Source: Gnetum montanum (taxonomy: Eukaryota > Streptophyta > Gnetopsida > Gnetales > Gnetaceae). From it: a stretch of DNA of 63,638 nt. The notes beneath the pieces were generated by a model. It saw only the letters and a list, made by a program, of their open reading frames with translations, was not told where the DNA came from and ran no database searches. Within the stretch, counting starts at the first letter, position 1. Each line of letters starts with the position of its first letter. A program made the position numbers and the translations under genes. This document shows positions 1 through 12,551 of this stretch, in pieces. The stretch covers positions 162,674 to 226,311 of the forward strand of contig MNCI01000986.1 of NCBI GenBank assembly GCA_015680685.1. The letters are read 5' to 3'.

Positions 1-947
1 TGACTTTTTATAATTGTTATTTTCTGAAAGATATATCGTTAAGTTCTTTACAGCGACCTTGTATGATATAACTAATCTAGATAACTAGCACCATCCCTGG
101 CAACAGTGCCAATGATGAGTGGCAAGGTACCCCTACACTCAACCATACAAAACAAGCGTAGCACACGTGATCCGGTCAAACTCCGCAGATGAACTAGTGT
201 GGCACCTAGACAATTATCCTTAGGTCATAGTTCGCTGTCTTCCCACCTGGACTAGTATTATATTTTTCACGTACTGTTTACTCCAGAGTGAGATGTATGA
301 TGTGTTCCTAATTCTAACTCTACTCCTGAAGGCAGTGGAAAATAATATTAACTAAGCTAAGGTAGGAGAAAAAGGGTAAGAGAATCTAATCTAGCCTAAG
401 TGCGATGAGCAACCGATTCCTTGATCAACCGTACACATCTTGGACCTCGTGCACGACTACCACTAGGATTACCAAGCGTAGATCCCAAGTATGCCACTGG
501 GTTACCAAGTAGTCACACGAAGATGCTTGTAATCAAGTCATACTCATTCCGCATTAAAACAATTAAATAAATAGAGTGATTGTTGCAATGATGAAGTAAT
601 CTTGATCTTTATTGCCGGTCATGTGCGTGTCCAAGTACGTCACACTCGAATAAAGGATGTTGTACAATTACATTCACCACACTGTGGGCAGACATGGGAA
701 AATAAACTATCTCTGGAGTGGCCAAATTGCCAGAGCTTACTACTTCTAACTCCTATCTAATAACTAATTATGAACAAGGGAGAGCCGCTTCTTATTTATA
801 GACATTGCGGCGGACTACGATATCGCGTACACGATATTATAGGGAAGACGCGATATCGCATACGCGATATCACGAGGGATGCGATATCACGACCAATGCA
901 ATATCGTGAACGCAATATCGCAGCTTATGCAATATCATGTCCCATCA
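1..947 (-). mobile_element. E1: 5' LTR, primer site and leader of a Ty3/gypsy element
   Basis: This is a minus-strand LTR at 113-947 (835 bp). Its left end is TGATGAG, the reverse complement of the CTCATCA that ends the family LTR; its right end, the LTR start, reads TGATGGGACA on the minus strand. A primer site lies at 94-111 (TGGCACTGTTGCCAGGGA), differing from the tRNA-Asp complement at three transition positions. Positions 1-93 match the leader of E3, so the body of E1 lies left of the window. A minus-strand AATAAA sits at 608-613. The 5 bp after the LTR (948-952, CCCTT) should be the target duplication, but the other end is not visible. Confidence 0.88.
793..935 (-). promoter_or_regulatory. 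E1 LTR core promoter: GATATC array plus TATA box
   Basis: On the minus strand TATAAATA occupies 793-800. The nearest GATATC is at 819-824, leaving an 18-bp gap as in every other complete LTR of the family here. Further upstream are six more GATATC or one-step variants (GATATT, AATATC), including pairs built as GATATC-NN-GTAC/GTAT-NN-GATATC. The order (pair, single, pair, pair) matches E6. Retrotransposon U3 regions carry their promoters; a regulatory role for this array is inferred. Confidence 0.75.
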
Positions 948-1604
948 CCCTTATTGTTACCATCTCAAAGGAATTGACATATTCTTGTAATGGTTTTTGC
1001 AAAACACACCAAAGATGCTACATATGTTTCTTACATGTACAATGTTGGAAATCCATAAAGACAACTACTAAATTTGCTAAATGAAGAAGTACTTGCCAAA
1101 ACATGAAATTTGAATAGGAAATAAAAAGAAACATAAAAGTAGAATCAAACTAGAAATTATAAAGAAATTCAAAATCATGTTTCATCTACCGTTTATAGTA
1201 GAAAGGGTACTATGTTCCATGTATAATATCTCAAGGACTTAAGGCTTAACATAGCAAGGCTTTGTAATGATCTTCAACTAATAAAGAGAAGGATAGGAGA
1301 TGGATTAATATTTGAGAAAGTAATAGGAGCTTTATTTTTATAGGATATAGTTAAGATTTAGATTTTTACATACAATTTAGAAAATTTGAAACATGATCAA
1401 CAATTGAGATAAATCAATAACTCATAATAAAATAGAATTCCGAAAGCCCATTTCAAATAAACATCACATGCTAAGGCTAAAATAAAAGGTTAAGGGAAGT
1501 GTTAGAATCCAAAATAATTTGACTATAGGAAGATTTGAAGATATATAGCTAACATGGTACATTAGAAAAATTATAGAGGAATATAATAAGGGGTCAAGGA
1601 CTTG
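948..1604. other. AT-rich intergenic DNA, no gene recognised
   Basis: I see no coding homology. Around 1500-1600 lies a repeat containing the reverse complement of a segment, AGTCAAATTATTTT, also found near 2175, 10525 and 37930. It may be the tail of a dispersed short element. Confidence 0.5.
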
Positions 1605-2060
1605 TGTTATATCATCATCATCATCCTAGCTTTGTCCCAACAATAAGATTGACTACATGAGTTCTTTTTCATCATTCACCTATATGAAGAGCTAGATTCT
1701 TATTTATTTGTAGTTTTTGCAAATAATTTTCAATTATTATTTTTCTTTATTTCTTCTTTGGTCTTTCTTTTGGTGACTTTTTTGGAATAGTGATGGAGCA
1801 ACCTTTTCCATAGGTTCATTGTTTGATCTTCTTTGCACATGTCTAGACCATCTAAGTCACCATTCTTATAACTTATTTGAAATACAAGCCACTTTAAGTC
1901 TTCCTCTAATATTTGCATTATGCAACTTATCTCTTCTAGTAACATTCAACATTCATCTAAGCATTTTCATTTTTGCCACATTGATTTGTTATTCATTTGT
2001 CTTTTGCAATTTAACACCATAAAAGATAATAGGCTTGATTGCTATTTTGTAAAATTTCTC
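1605..2060 (-). pseudogene. RTE-type LINE, 3' end of reverse transcriptase ORF
   Basis: Read on the minus strand this gives broken matches to the C-terminal end of RTE-clade LINE polyproteins. There is a decayed form of the RLRWFGHVQRRS block near 1840, then basic and GRPKK-like sequence, then a stretch resembling LQINKNLALHIGE. It ends at a short (GAT)n tract at 1612-1626, the usual RTE 3' terminus. It is 5' truncated, frameshifted and non-functional. Similar ends occur at 3515, 5000, 28740 and 52040. Confidence 0.7.
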
Positions 2061-3184
2061 CTTTAGAAATCATGTTATATCTTATTTAAAAAAGATATTT
2101 ATATTTATGAACTTACCTGTATATGTAATCACAATTATAATTTTGATAAAAATCGTCTTGGGTATTGAACCTAAATAATTTGACTATAGGTACATCCTAA
2201 AATATATAGCTAATATGATTATATTAAAAGAATTATACATGAATATAATGATACTTTAAGTGTGGCTCAATTTGGCAACCTCTTTTCTAACAAGAGAATG
2301 AGCTAATCTAGAGACATCAAGGGTTAGCAAACAACATAAATAATCCAATAGATAAACATGAATAACAAATAAGACTATGCCATAATAAAATATAAAATGA
2401 TTTGTCTAGAGATCAAATTTTACTAAAACATGATTTATACAAAATATACCATATAACTAAGCTATATCAAAAATCTTGCATAAACTATACCAACAATGGA
2501 AATAAAAATTAATCATATGATAACTATATTATTAATAATGGGTGATTTAATCACATGACATTCAAAAAAGAAGACTTCATAGAGCTTAAAGAGTGTAAAG
2601 GCATTATAAAACTAAAGTTGGCAATAGGAAACAATTGGAGATTAAAGGCATAGGTAAAGTACTTCTCACCTTGAAGAATGGCTAAGAAATAATTGTTTAT
2701 GATATGTTTTTATTCCAAGTTATCTAATGTGTTATTTTCAATTGAAAATTTTGTACAAAGAAGCAATAGTATGAGTTTCACAATTAATTATTATATTATA
2801 TCAAACAAACATGTTATGATTGCTAAGTCTATAATGTTGAACAACAAATATATTTCCTTGAATCCATCAAAACTCAAGTAAAAGTTAGCCATCAAGAAGT
2901 ATAATTAATTTTTGAAATTACAAAGAACAAGAAATAAAAGAATAAGATATGCCAATCCTAAAGATGATCCATTGTCCCTCAAAGAAGAAAAAGAGAAACC
3001 ATTACAAGTCAAAGTCAAAAACAAAGTTCCAAGAAGAAGATTAAATGGTGGAAGTTACCAAGAAAGAATGGCTTATACCTTAAGGCAAGACTTAAGGAAA
3101 CTAAGAAATTTAGTTATATTGTATGTATCATCAATGAGGGATTCTTGGAAAGTTACACTACATAAAGATAGAGGATAAAATTAA
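2061..3184. other. AT-rich DNA with one lysine-rich open frame
   Basis: Positions 2130-2260 repeat the dispersed segment seen near 1500-1600. An 88-codon open frame at 2912-3178 is very rich in Lys and Arg and lacks a recognised domain. It may be chance or part of the flanking LINE debris. Nothing else is recognisable. Confidence 0.4.
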
Positions 3185-3515
3185 ATTAAGTAATAAGGAA
3201 ACCATCAACTTTAGAAAACATTTTCTTTTATACTTCATATATTAGAGGGACTTGTAGTTGCTTCTAGTTTAGATAAGATATAGGAATGACATCTCATATG
3301 GTTTGGGTATGTGCACAAAAACTTAGATAGTAAGCCTATTAAAAGAGATTGCTACATCCTTGTTATAGGAAAGCCATAAAAAAGAAGACCAAAAATGATA
3401 TGGAGAAACCATTAAATATGATTTGAAGAAATTACAAATAAACAAAGATCTAGCTCTTCATAGAGGTGAATTGCAAAAGAGACAAGCCTAGGATGATGAT
3501 ATGATAATGGTTGAA
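3185..3515 (+). pseudogene. RTE-type LINE 3' fragment
   Basis: A plus-strand copy of the same LINE 3' end. A decayed RWFGHVQ block lies near 3290-3330, GRPK-like sequence near 3385-3400 and ALHRGE near 3450-3470. A short, imperfect GATGAT tail follows at about 3493-3505. It carries stops and indels and is only the last few hundred bases of the element. Confidence 0.65.
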
Positions 3516-3839
3516 AAGGAAGAAACACAACTTTCCAAGAAAAATTGTAAGTATTTGATGGATAGATGTATTTAATTTTGGCTCCACTTACTCATTAGAA
3601 ATGTCATATTTTCAAATTTATATACTAAATTAACTTGGTACCATGATGTATAACTTGGCCCTATAAAATTCTATAAGTAGGATGCCTTACACACATGATA
3701 ATGACTTGATGTGATGCTTGCTTGGATGTTAATGACTTGATGTCAAAATTAAATTGAAGGAGGCTTTGTGATCATAAATTTAGGACTCTCACTTCTCTCA
3801 TTTTTTTGTGACATAGCTCACAATACCCATATTAATTAT

Positions 3840-5010
3840 GCTCATGATTCTTTGGCTTGGAAAAAGCATATGACAAAATGCTTGGAGATATTATTTGGAG
3901 AGCCTTGTGGGGAAAAAAATCCTTAATAGATGTATTAAAGTGATTCAAGACATGTATAAAGGAGATACCACTAAAATTAGAACAACTTGTGGAACATCTA
4001 GTTTTCTAGTCATAGTACATTTATATTAAAGGTTTGCGCTTAGCCCATAATTATTTGTCATTATCATGGATAAATTAAAAAAGTAAATATAAGATGAAAT
4101 CCTTTGATGTATGTTATTTGTAGATGATATTATGTTGGTAGATAAAGTTCAAGAAAATATTGTTTCTAAAATGGAGAAGTGGAGATATATTCTAGAATCA
4201 AAAGGCTTAAAAATTAGCAGACGTAAGACAAAATATATGAAATAAAATTTTAATAATACCATAAAAAATGGTGAAATAGAAGTAAAACTTCAAGGCAAAA
4301 AGATCCCTCACTACAAACAGTTTGTTACCTAGGATCAATCCTCTAATCAAATGGTGAAATAGAAGTAAAACTTCAAGGCAAAAAGATCCCTCATTGCAAA
4401 CAGTTTGTTACCTAGGATCAATCCTCTAATCAAATGGTGAAATTGATAAATATATAAGAAATAGAATTGAGGTAGGATGGTCAAAACGAAGATAGGCTAG
4501 TGGTGTTCTATATGATAAAAAATACTAATAAAATCGTAGGGGAAATTTTATAGGATAGAAATCAAGCATGCTATCTTATATAGTGCTAAATCTTGGGTCC
4601 TGCAAAAGAGGCATGACTAACAAATTCGTTTGATAGAAATAAAAATGCTTTAATAAATGCTAAATGTTACTAGAAGAGATAAACTACATAATATAGAGAT
4701 TAGAGAAAGAATTAGAGTAGCTTCTATTTCAGATAAGTTACAAAAATGACGACTTAGATGGTTTGGACATGTACAAAGAAGATCAAACAACGAACCTATA
4801 AACAAAAGTTGCTACATTACTATTCTAGGAAAGGCACTAAAAGGAAGACCAAAGAAGACATGAGAAAAAACGATCAAAGATAATTTAAAGAAACTATAAA
4901 TAAACGAAGATCTAGCTCTTCATAGAGGTGAATGATGAAAAAGAACTGATGTAGCCAACCCTATTTTGTTGGGATAAGGCTAGGATGATGATGATGATGA
5001 TGATTCTTTA
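3840..5010 (+). pseudogene. RTE-type LINE, reverse transcriptase domain to 3' end
   Basis: This is the longest RTE fragment in the window. Translation gives LEKAYDKM near 3860, a broken form of the palm block, and LFVDDIMLVDK near 4123-4155, matching the F/YADD catalytic motif of RTE reverse transcriptase with Val for Ala. It is followed by the SKGLKIS/TKYM block near 4200-4240 and the RWFGHVQRRS block near 4750-4790. The end is GATGATGATGATGATGAT at about 4984-5001. Stops and frameshifts are spread throughout, and the endonuclease domain is missing. An 83-bp internal tandem duplication lies at 4267-4432. Confidence 0.8.
4267..4432 (+). repeat. 83-bp tandem duplication inside the RTE fragment
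   Basis: Positions 4267-4349 and 4350-4432 are two adjacent copies differing at about two bases. A third start (AATGGTGAAAT) follows at 4433. The duplication would shift the reading frame (83 is not a multiple of 3), so it fits a post-insertion event in dead DNA. Confidence 0.9.
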
Positions 5011-7250
5011 GCTTGCATTACTAACAAAGACTCATGATTGATTAACATGTAGACCTTCATCTCCCTAATTGATCCTTAAAGAATATAGAATGTGGATGCA
5101 AAGTCACTTTTTGATTTATTATGAAATTTTCCATTAACTTTAGTGCATTATATTGGAAATGTGTATGAATTTCATGTTATGTATACCAAATCTATCTACT
5201 AGACCAATGAGTCTACTAGGATTTAATAAAACCTCTTGTTCTTAATGCTCAAAAAATTACATTATGTTGCAAACTTGTAGCTTTAAACAAGATATTTTAA
5301 CCTAGCAATATTGTTTGCTTAATTAACATGATCAGTAATTATAGATGGTACGTTCAAGCTCTCCATAACACAAGCGTTCAAAGCTAAGAATTATAGAAAC
5401 TATTAATTTTTAATGCATCATTCAAGTAGGAGAAATGTAAATAAGTAAATGGCAGCAACAAAATTTAATAGAAAATAAGATAATAACTTCAAGGCAAACA
5501 ACATAATTGTCTTGGAAATTTTCTTGCAATGGCTTAACTCCTAGCAAGCCTTAGAAATTCCAAATTTTCTCAGTTCAAGACTTACAACAAGCTTAAATCA
5601 AGTTTAGACAAGAGGCTACAACTTGAATTATGCTTCACACAACCTTTGATTTTTTTATATCTAAGAGTAGCCAAGCATCCACTTATATAGGGGGTATAAT
5701 GCCATGCTCAAATAAAAGCCAAATTATGGAGTTATAATTCATAATTAATTATGGCCAAATTGAATGTTAACAATTAAATATTCTTGTTATCATATTATAT
5801 ACTTTGGTTTTGTTATTTTTAACCAACATACCAAGAATAATTTGCCATCATGACAACCATTACAAAGTAAAAGTATGTTATATTTAAAATTAACAACACA
5901 CTTCAAAAAAAAAACACTTTGTGTATTCATCATTGGAAATTATGATTCAAGACTTTTTTCAAGATTAACATGGCAGAGATATGAACAAATTATTATTATA
6001 ATGTTTATTGAGTTTTGAATTTTGAAACTTGCCAACGTGACATTCTTGGCATTAAAGATTACAAAAGTAAACCAGAACTTTATGGAATAAAATCAGATCA
6101 ACTGCATAAGGAAAGAAAGGTGCATAAGTACCAAATTAGCGACAAGGCATTACCATGGGAAGGTCCATGAAGATAAAGCATCAAAGCTCCACAACTAGGG
6201 CTTAAGCAACCATGGAAATATCAAATAAAAAAGTATTGTGAACTATGGGTATCAACCGCTTTTTCAAGCCTCGCCAACTACTCAAATTTCCTGAGTTTTC
6301 CTTCCCTACCCTTTTTATTTATAAGGACCGTAAAATTTTTGTTAGCTTCTCAATTCTTGCAACCGGAACTATTTGTAGGATAGTTGATGACGTAATTCCA
6401 CGTCTGTATGACGAGGGAGATTGGAATTTTGACGCTAATTATTGCTCCATGTGCACGCTGACGACCAGTCTTGTCCTTTTGCCTGCTCTTGGTAAATGGT
6501 GAATTACTTTTTATTCGTCAGTACTTTCCCCGACAAGGAACATATGAAGACTGACGATCCATGTGGAATCGTAGCCGTTGAACCCTGAAACAACTCGCTA
6601 TGAATTATGACACAGCAGTTACTTGGAAATGGGAATTGACGCCTGTATTTTCGATTTCTAATTTCTAAAATAATGTAAAAAAATTTTAGGCGGTTATATG
6701 AATAAACAGTCCCTGTAAATATTACCTTTTATTTATTTACCAACGTGTAAATTTAATTATGAATGACTTATATCGTTGCACACGTTTCCCGATTTTTACT
6801 GTAAAAATTAGTGACTGCCTGATATTGAAGCATCCTCACTTTTAAGTGGAAGTAATGACGCTTCTTGGTACACCCATATTTGGTATTTTAGTGTTATTTT
6901 AAAACATTTATAGAATTAGTATTCACGGTTTCATCTCTCTCTGCTTATTCTAGTGAGTGATTTTTAAAAGAAAATACGTTCTACTCCTGATGTGTTTTGT
7001 TTGTCTGAAAATAAATATGAAAGCTCTCATCTTTTTTTTTAAAGGCATTTCTTGGCAAAGTGCAATAGGTCCAAGATGCTCTAGGGTTCTTTGGCCAACG
7101 TATTGGCTTGATGGTAAAATGGCAAAAGTGCAAATATTTGGAGATTAATTGTTTTCTCTAAGGTTTCAGCATATCATAAACATTTTCCAATGCAGGAAAG
7201 GTACTTTTTCCATCACTTATTTGTTGAGTTAGTCTCTAGTCTCTAGCCTT
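5011..7250. other. AT-rich DNA, no recognised gene
   Basis: No protein family is recognisable. An 85-codon open frame at 6245-6502 has no known domain and could be chance. A minus-strand TATATAAG-like motif near 5680 may be the promoter remnant of an old LTR, but no paired repeat is visible. Confidence 0.4.
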
Positions 7251-7254
7251 GCTA

Positions 7255-8215
7255 AGTTGATGTTCGAGGTGACTTTACTAGACAAATTGAAGTAGAAGTT
7301 AGTAGCTTGGAAGGGTTTGTTGTTATCTATGGTCAAAGTCATGCTATCTATTATCTCAGTCTATGCCATATCAATCCTAGCCCCTCCAACTATGGTGCTT
7401 GGAAGAGTGTAATAGGTTTCACCTAATGTGATGGAAGCTCCATTCAATGAAAGATTGGGCTTTCATTATCGCTACTAAGCTAACATTTCAATTCTAGTCA
7501 TCAATTAATAAACTATAGGTGTGTTGTGTTTTAAAGAAGTATGGCTCTCTCAACTTGGAGCCTTCATGAGAGGAGAGAAGTCTACCAAGATTTGTAGATT
7601 TTTGGATGCTCTCTCCTAGTGGAATTGCCTATTTGATAGGGAAAGGAACTTGATCTTGTTCCCTTAGTCTAATAAAAGGAATTGGATATAAGCTTTGATA
7701 TTTCTCATGGGTGTAGGAGTTGTTGGTCTTAGCTTTAGAAGCTTTCATGTCACTCAAAGGTTTGTTTTTTTGAATAGCTTTTGGGGCACCACTCCATATT
7801 GATAGGTAATAACCTCTATGTTCTTTGCAATTATCAATCAAAAACTTTCGATTATTTATTTAGTAAATGTACTTTTTGGAAGGTAGTCAATTCATTAATT
7901 ATTAGATTGATTAGTTCCCTTGATATGGATTATTGGGCATGGCTATTATATTTAGATAGGCCTAAGTCATAGGCAAGAAATGTCACCATTTATCTTGAAG
8001 CCATGTGGCAGTTGTGATTGGAATGTAATAAGATAATTTTTCATGCAAACAAAACCTGCACCCCATTGGATGTGACTATTAAAGTGATACAGTATGTAAA
8101 TCAATGGACCAATAGGAAAGCACACAATATGGTATATGTTGTGCATTTCTTTATAAAACATGTGCTTATTTTCATGGTAATTTGAGGTTGTTGATGGCTC
8201 TTCCATTCTTCATAG
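7255..8215 (+). pseudogene. L1-type LINE remnant (RT C-terminus and zinc-binding region)
   Basis: Plus-strand translation near 7300-7410 gives WKGLLLSMV then a run resembling the plant L1 block around VKSVISAIPIYQLS. In the frame open at 7781-7972, LCNYQSKTFDYLFSKCTFWKVV matches the zinc-binding block after RT in plant L1 elements, CxLCxxxxETxxHLFxxCxFxxxVW, with the first Cys replaced. A decayed ERNxxIF-like block follows near 8020-8050. An A-rich tract at 9488-9506 could be the element's tail but is too far away to assign. The copy is dead, with many stops. Confidence 0.6.
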
Positions 8216-10029
8216 AGGCAGGCTAAGATGCCTATTGTATGATATTATAGGGTTTATGTTAAGCTTGGGCACATTAAGCATTTCAATTATGGAACATTAA
8301 TGTCATCATGGTTGAGGGTTTGAAGATATAGGTGCTCTTTAAGTCTATCATTGCATCAACATATCTACCTCTCAAAGGCATGACTATGTCATGTACTAAG
8401 CATTTTGGTGTTGAGATTATTTTGGTGGCTAAATGCGGTGCTTATCTCTAGGTTAGCATTTCTTTCTCTTAGGATGAGCTTGTAACGTAGCTCATGAGGT
8501 ATATCACCCTGAACACTAGATCACCTCTATATTTTGCATTCACGTTAAACTTATATATAGGTTTCGTCCAAGGGAGTTTAGACTAGGTGTGTATACCATT
8601 GTTTTTGGTTAAGGAGCTTCAACACAAGCTATAAATGTAAACCTATAGTTTCTTGATTTCTCATATAGGCCTTTTTAGCCTCATTGTCAATACCACTAAA
8701 GGCCTTCCTCTCCAAATCTATTAAGGCCTGTTGTCATGAATATGTAATAGTGCTACCTTACACAAGGTTTTAATGTACCCTATGGTGTATTCTTAACCCT
8801 TGAGCATGAACTAGTCTATCAGTGATGAGGTTGATCATTGATATGATACTTTTTAGTATTATGCATGAACACTCTTATTGTGATTTTCCTTTGATGATGT
8901 TATTACGTCCGACTAGTTTTAATACAAGAAGCTAGTACTTTTATTGTGTTTTTTTTATTCATGAATTTTTTGGGATGGATATTTCATATTGTTGTTCTCT
9001 TATTTTGGTGGAGAGGCCAATTACCAACCCCATCTAAGAGAGCCCTTCTCCATCATAGTAAAATAATTTTATTAATGGTAAGGGGAAGCTCTCATGGTTA
9101 CATTTTTTTTGTTAGACTTTATCATGATAAATAAATAATTATCCTCATAATGCTAGGATAAGAGAGAAACTTTTTCATGGAAATTATTTTCTGTGAGAAT
9201 CTAATTACTTTGTAAATTGAGCTTTATTCTTGGAAAATCAATTCTCAATCAATTTAAGATTTTTTAATTTGAAAAATATAATTATCTAGGCCAAATAATA
9301 GTTATATATCATAAATATATAGCCAAACTAGTATTGTTATCTAGTATTATTATTAGTAAAGGCTAATATGCAACCTTCTTTTTTAATTTTTTTGTTTTCC
9401 TAGCCTTCTAGGTGTCATGCAATTTGTTGGATGCCATGTACTTTTTCCCCCTTGTTTAATATAAATCCTTTTACCACCATTTCCCTAAAAAAAAAGAAAA
9501 AAAACCAATGCAATTTCCCATGGTTGATTACTAATACATTGTTCATTAGTCATTATGATTTACAAAAGAAGTCTTAGTTATCATGATTCATTTACTAGCT
9601 ATTCCATCTCTACATATTTTTAAGTGCTTTGGTGTTTATGTTCTAAGCATTTGTTTTCTATTTATTATATATGCTTCTTTTAATATAATTGGATTGTATT
9701 CTATGAAACTATCTAATGTTAGATTTTTGAAACTAAAATTGAAAGTTTATTGTGTTTATAGACCTTGGATCTATAAGACAATGAAATTGATGCTTGTTGA
9801 AGTATATGATTTAGATTAAAAAATAAAAGTTGAAGATTTATAAATATAGAGAAAAAATTAAAAGTTTAGGCAAGGTGTCAAACTGAAAGTAGATGATTAT
9901 GTACATCTAGGACTAACCAATACCATACTTTCTTAAAATTTAAGCAGAATGTAATGGTGTATAAGATTAGCATACCCATCAAAATCAAACCTATGAATTA
10001 TCTCCTTGGTCTCTTGAAATCCTCTAAGG
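8216..10029. other. AT-rich DNA, possibly the L1 3' region
   Basis: I recognise no domain. The A-rich tract at 9488-9506 is the only landmark that could be a poly(A) retroposition scar. Open frames at 8946-9134 and 9583-9819 look like chance. Confidence 0.35.
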
Positions 10030-10190
10030 AAAAAACTATAGCTAGGTAAACACCTTATTTGGTAAACTACTTAAACCAGGTCACAAGTTTAATTTTACTA
10101 GGTAGCAATAAGTTATAAATTAAAATAAAAAAATATGTAAGTAAATTGATCTTTATGGATGTAAGTAAAAATTTCAATTTTAGTTTTTTA
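10030..10190 (+). repeat. SINE-like repeat, degenerate
   Basis: This stretch has a weak box-A/box-B-like head (near 10052 and 10085). Its tail, AAGTAAAAATTTCAATT, is shared with the clearer copy at 59898-60060. Assignment rests on the shared tail more than the head. Confidence 0.4.
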
Positions 10191-12446
10191 TATCTATCTT
10201 ACATGTCTATTAACTCTCTAGCTTGGTATTGATGGAAGAAAGTCCATGTGATTAATGATATAGATATTTTCACTTTCTTGGTGTTTGCATGTGAATACTA
10301 GAAAAAGCTTCCTTCTTGGTTAACTTATAGTTTTGTTACACAATAGTTATTAATTCAAGTTACACTTAAGGCATTATTATATTATTCCTCTATAACTCTT
10401 CTAATGTATCATCTATGATATATCATGTTGCAACTTCCTTTATATAAGTGCCTTTATGTGAAAATTAATTCAACAATCAAACAAAGTTCAAAAAAGTGGC
10501 TATATGTTTTGGAATGCATCTATAGTCAAATTATTTTATGTTCTAATACATTCTTTCTTCTAAAAAGTACCTTTATGTGAAAATTAATTCTATAGAAACT
10601 AGATTTAAAGAAATAATGTACTTAGTTTTCTTGGTAATATTTAGGTTGAATCATGATCATTAACATGATAGTTTAGCAGTTGCATCCATAACATTATAGG
10701 GATTCAATTTATCTAATGTGGTACTTCAATTCCACACTCTTGCTTTAGTTAGGACAACTAGATGTAGTGGAATGTGTTACAATTCTACATCCTTGTATGG
10801 ATTGAGTCCATTATGTTATATGTTAAGGTTTCTAGTATATATTAAACAAACTTCTTAATTAAGAATAACAAAAGTAAGTTAAACACACTTGTAACTATGA
10901 ATTTCCCATGGCACCATATAAAAAGGATATGATGTTAAAAGATATTTTTGTATTTATGGTTGTGTTTGTTTTGGCACTTGATGCGTAGTGAAAGTTCCCA
11001 ATGCCCAACCATATAAGTCACAAGCATACGTATGTGTTGGTGACCGTTTGGGACGCGACCGCCAACGAGTGTCCTCGAACAGGATTTAGGTGCCTGCTGG
11101 TCTCTGGCAACACCAATGCCCAGATACCTCCAAATAACTCAGTAGTTAATGTGAGTATGTGTGTGTGCTGTTGCGGCGTGCGGTTGTGAGAAATGTAACA
11201 ATGTCGTTGTGTGTGAACTACAAATGACTTACTTTAAAGATATTCAGCCAACTTTGCCAAGTACTGTGAGTTATTGAAAGTTTCCTATTTTGTTCAACTA
11301 CCTAGTCTACGCGGTCCTTATAATGCCTGCTTGTAACAAGTAAAATTTTGCAAAAACATTTGAGCACAACTCCGCAAATCTACTCCTAATTTTCCCCAGA
11401 GAAAGAGGTAGTTCCACAAGAAAACTAGAAATAGAGCAAGATTCAATGGAAATAGACAGAAAAGAAAAGAAAGCAGATTTGTGTGGACATCAAATATTTA
11501 AACAAGGTAAAATGACACGAGTAAACACTTCGCAATAAAGCTATCCCAAATCCAATATCTACGAATTATTCAAACCTCCAAGGCTCAACCAAGCAATATC
11601 TTCAAGACAATCCTACTATGCTACCAAAAATCGCTGCGTAAACTTCCACATACGAGATTCCACTTTGACTAGACAATAGATGCCAATGATTGTATTCAAA
11701 CAGAACCTTTAAAAGACTTGACAATTTCTGATTGAAATAACACGGAAAATCACTTTAAAGATAAAGAAGCTATTCTGGTCCCATCAAAATACCAAAGATT
11801 TTCTGAACCCTCTCGGCTACTAAATTGTTCCACGGCGTGACTACAAACAGAGGCTCTCTTCCAACAACCCAATAGCAGTTCCCAAACGTTGCTCAATAAT
11901 GAAATTTACTACTAAAATGCTCTTAAGGCTTTTATTCACTAGCGCTTCTATGACAAAATTTTAACAGAAATTTCTATCAGGCAACAAGAACAATAAGAGC
12001 AATCTAAAAATCCCAAAATTACTTGCCAAGGATGATACTATCTAAACCACTAGCTAAGCAATTTAAACAAAACAAAAAATGAAATGCATAACTCACAGGA
12101 CCATGACAAAGAGGCTGAAATCTTTATTCTAGCAAGCCATCTTGCAAACGATCTTCTTTACAAATCTTCTTTGCTCCCAAGTGTGATGTGAGACTTCCTT
12201 GATGTATGATGATCCTTCCTCCTTGACCCTTGAAGCCTATTTATAGGATTCCAAGGTAGGTAGGGAAGTTACAATTTCAAAAATATCTTAAAAATATCTC
12301 ACCTAAACTTCTCTCCCAAGTAACTTGGCCAACCAATTAGGAGATTACTTGGCCAACAAGTTAGGAGGTTACTTGCCCAACAAGTTAGGTAAGTTTCAAC
12401 AACTTTGGGTGGTTTCAACCACAAAAGAGATAAAAATGCTGCATCT

Positions 12447-12456
12447 GACACGTGTC
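12447..12456. promoter_or_regulatory. Perfect palindrome GACACGTGTC in the family C U3
   Basis: The 10-bp palindrome contains the G-box CACGTG and the ACGTGTC form of the abscisic-acid response element. It lies about 200 bp upstream of the minus-strand TATA box. Binding by bZIP or bHLH factors is inferred from the motif alone. Confidence 0.45.
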
Positions 12457-12467
12457 CCATGTAGTTT

Positions 12468-12551
12468 CCAAGTGTCTTCATTGAGTTGCCAAGTGTCTTC
12501 ATTGATTTGCCAAGTGTCTTCATTGAGTTGCCAAGTGTCTTCATTGAGTTG
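12468..12551 (-). repeat. Four tandem 21-bp repeats in the family C U3
   Basis: Copies begin at 12468, 12489, 12510 and 12531 (plus strand CCAAGTGTCTTCATTGAGTTG). Looser GACAAGTG units continue to about 12675. Tandem U3 repeats of this sort are common LTR enhancers. They are absent or unrecognisable in the copy near 30.7 kb. Open frames over them on both strands are by-products of the periodicity. Confidence 0.85.

Noticed and set aside
2912-3178. Lys/Arg-rich 88-codon frame as a gene
   Set aside because: It is AT-rich with no domain and lies among LINE debris; chance is the simpler explanation.
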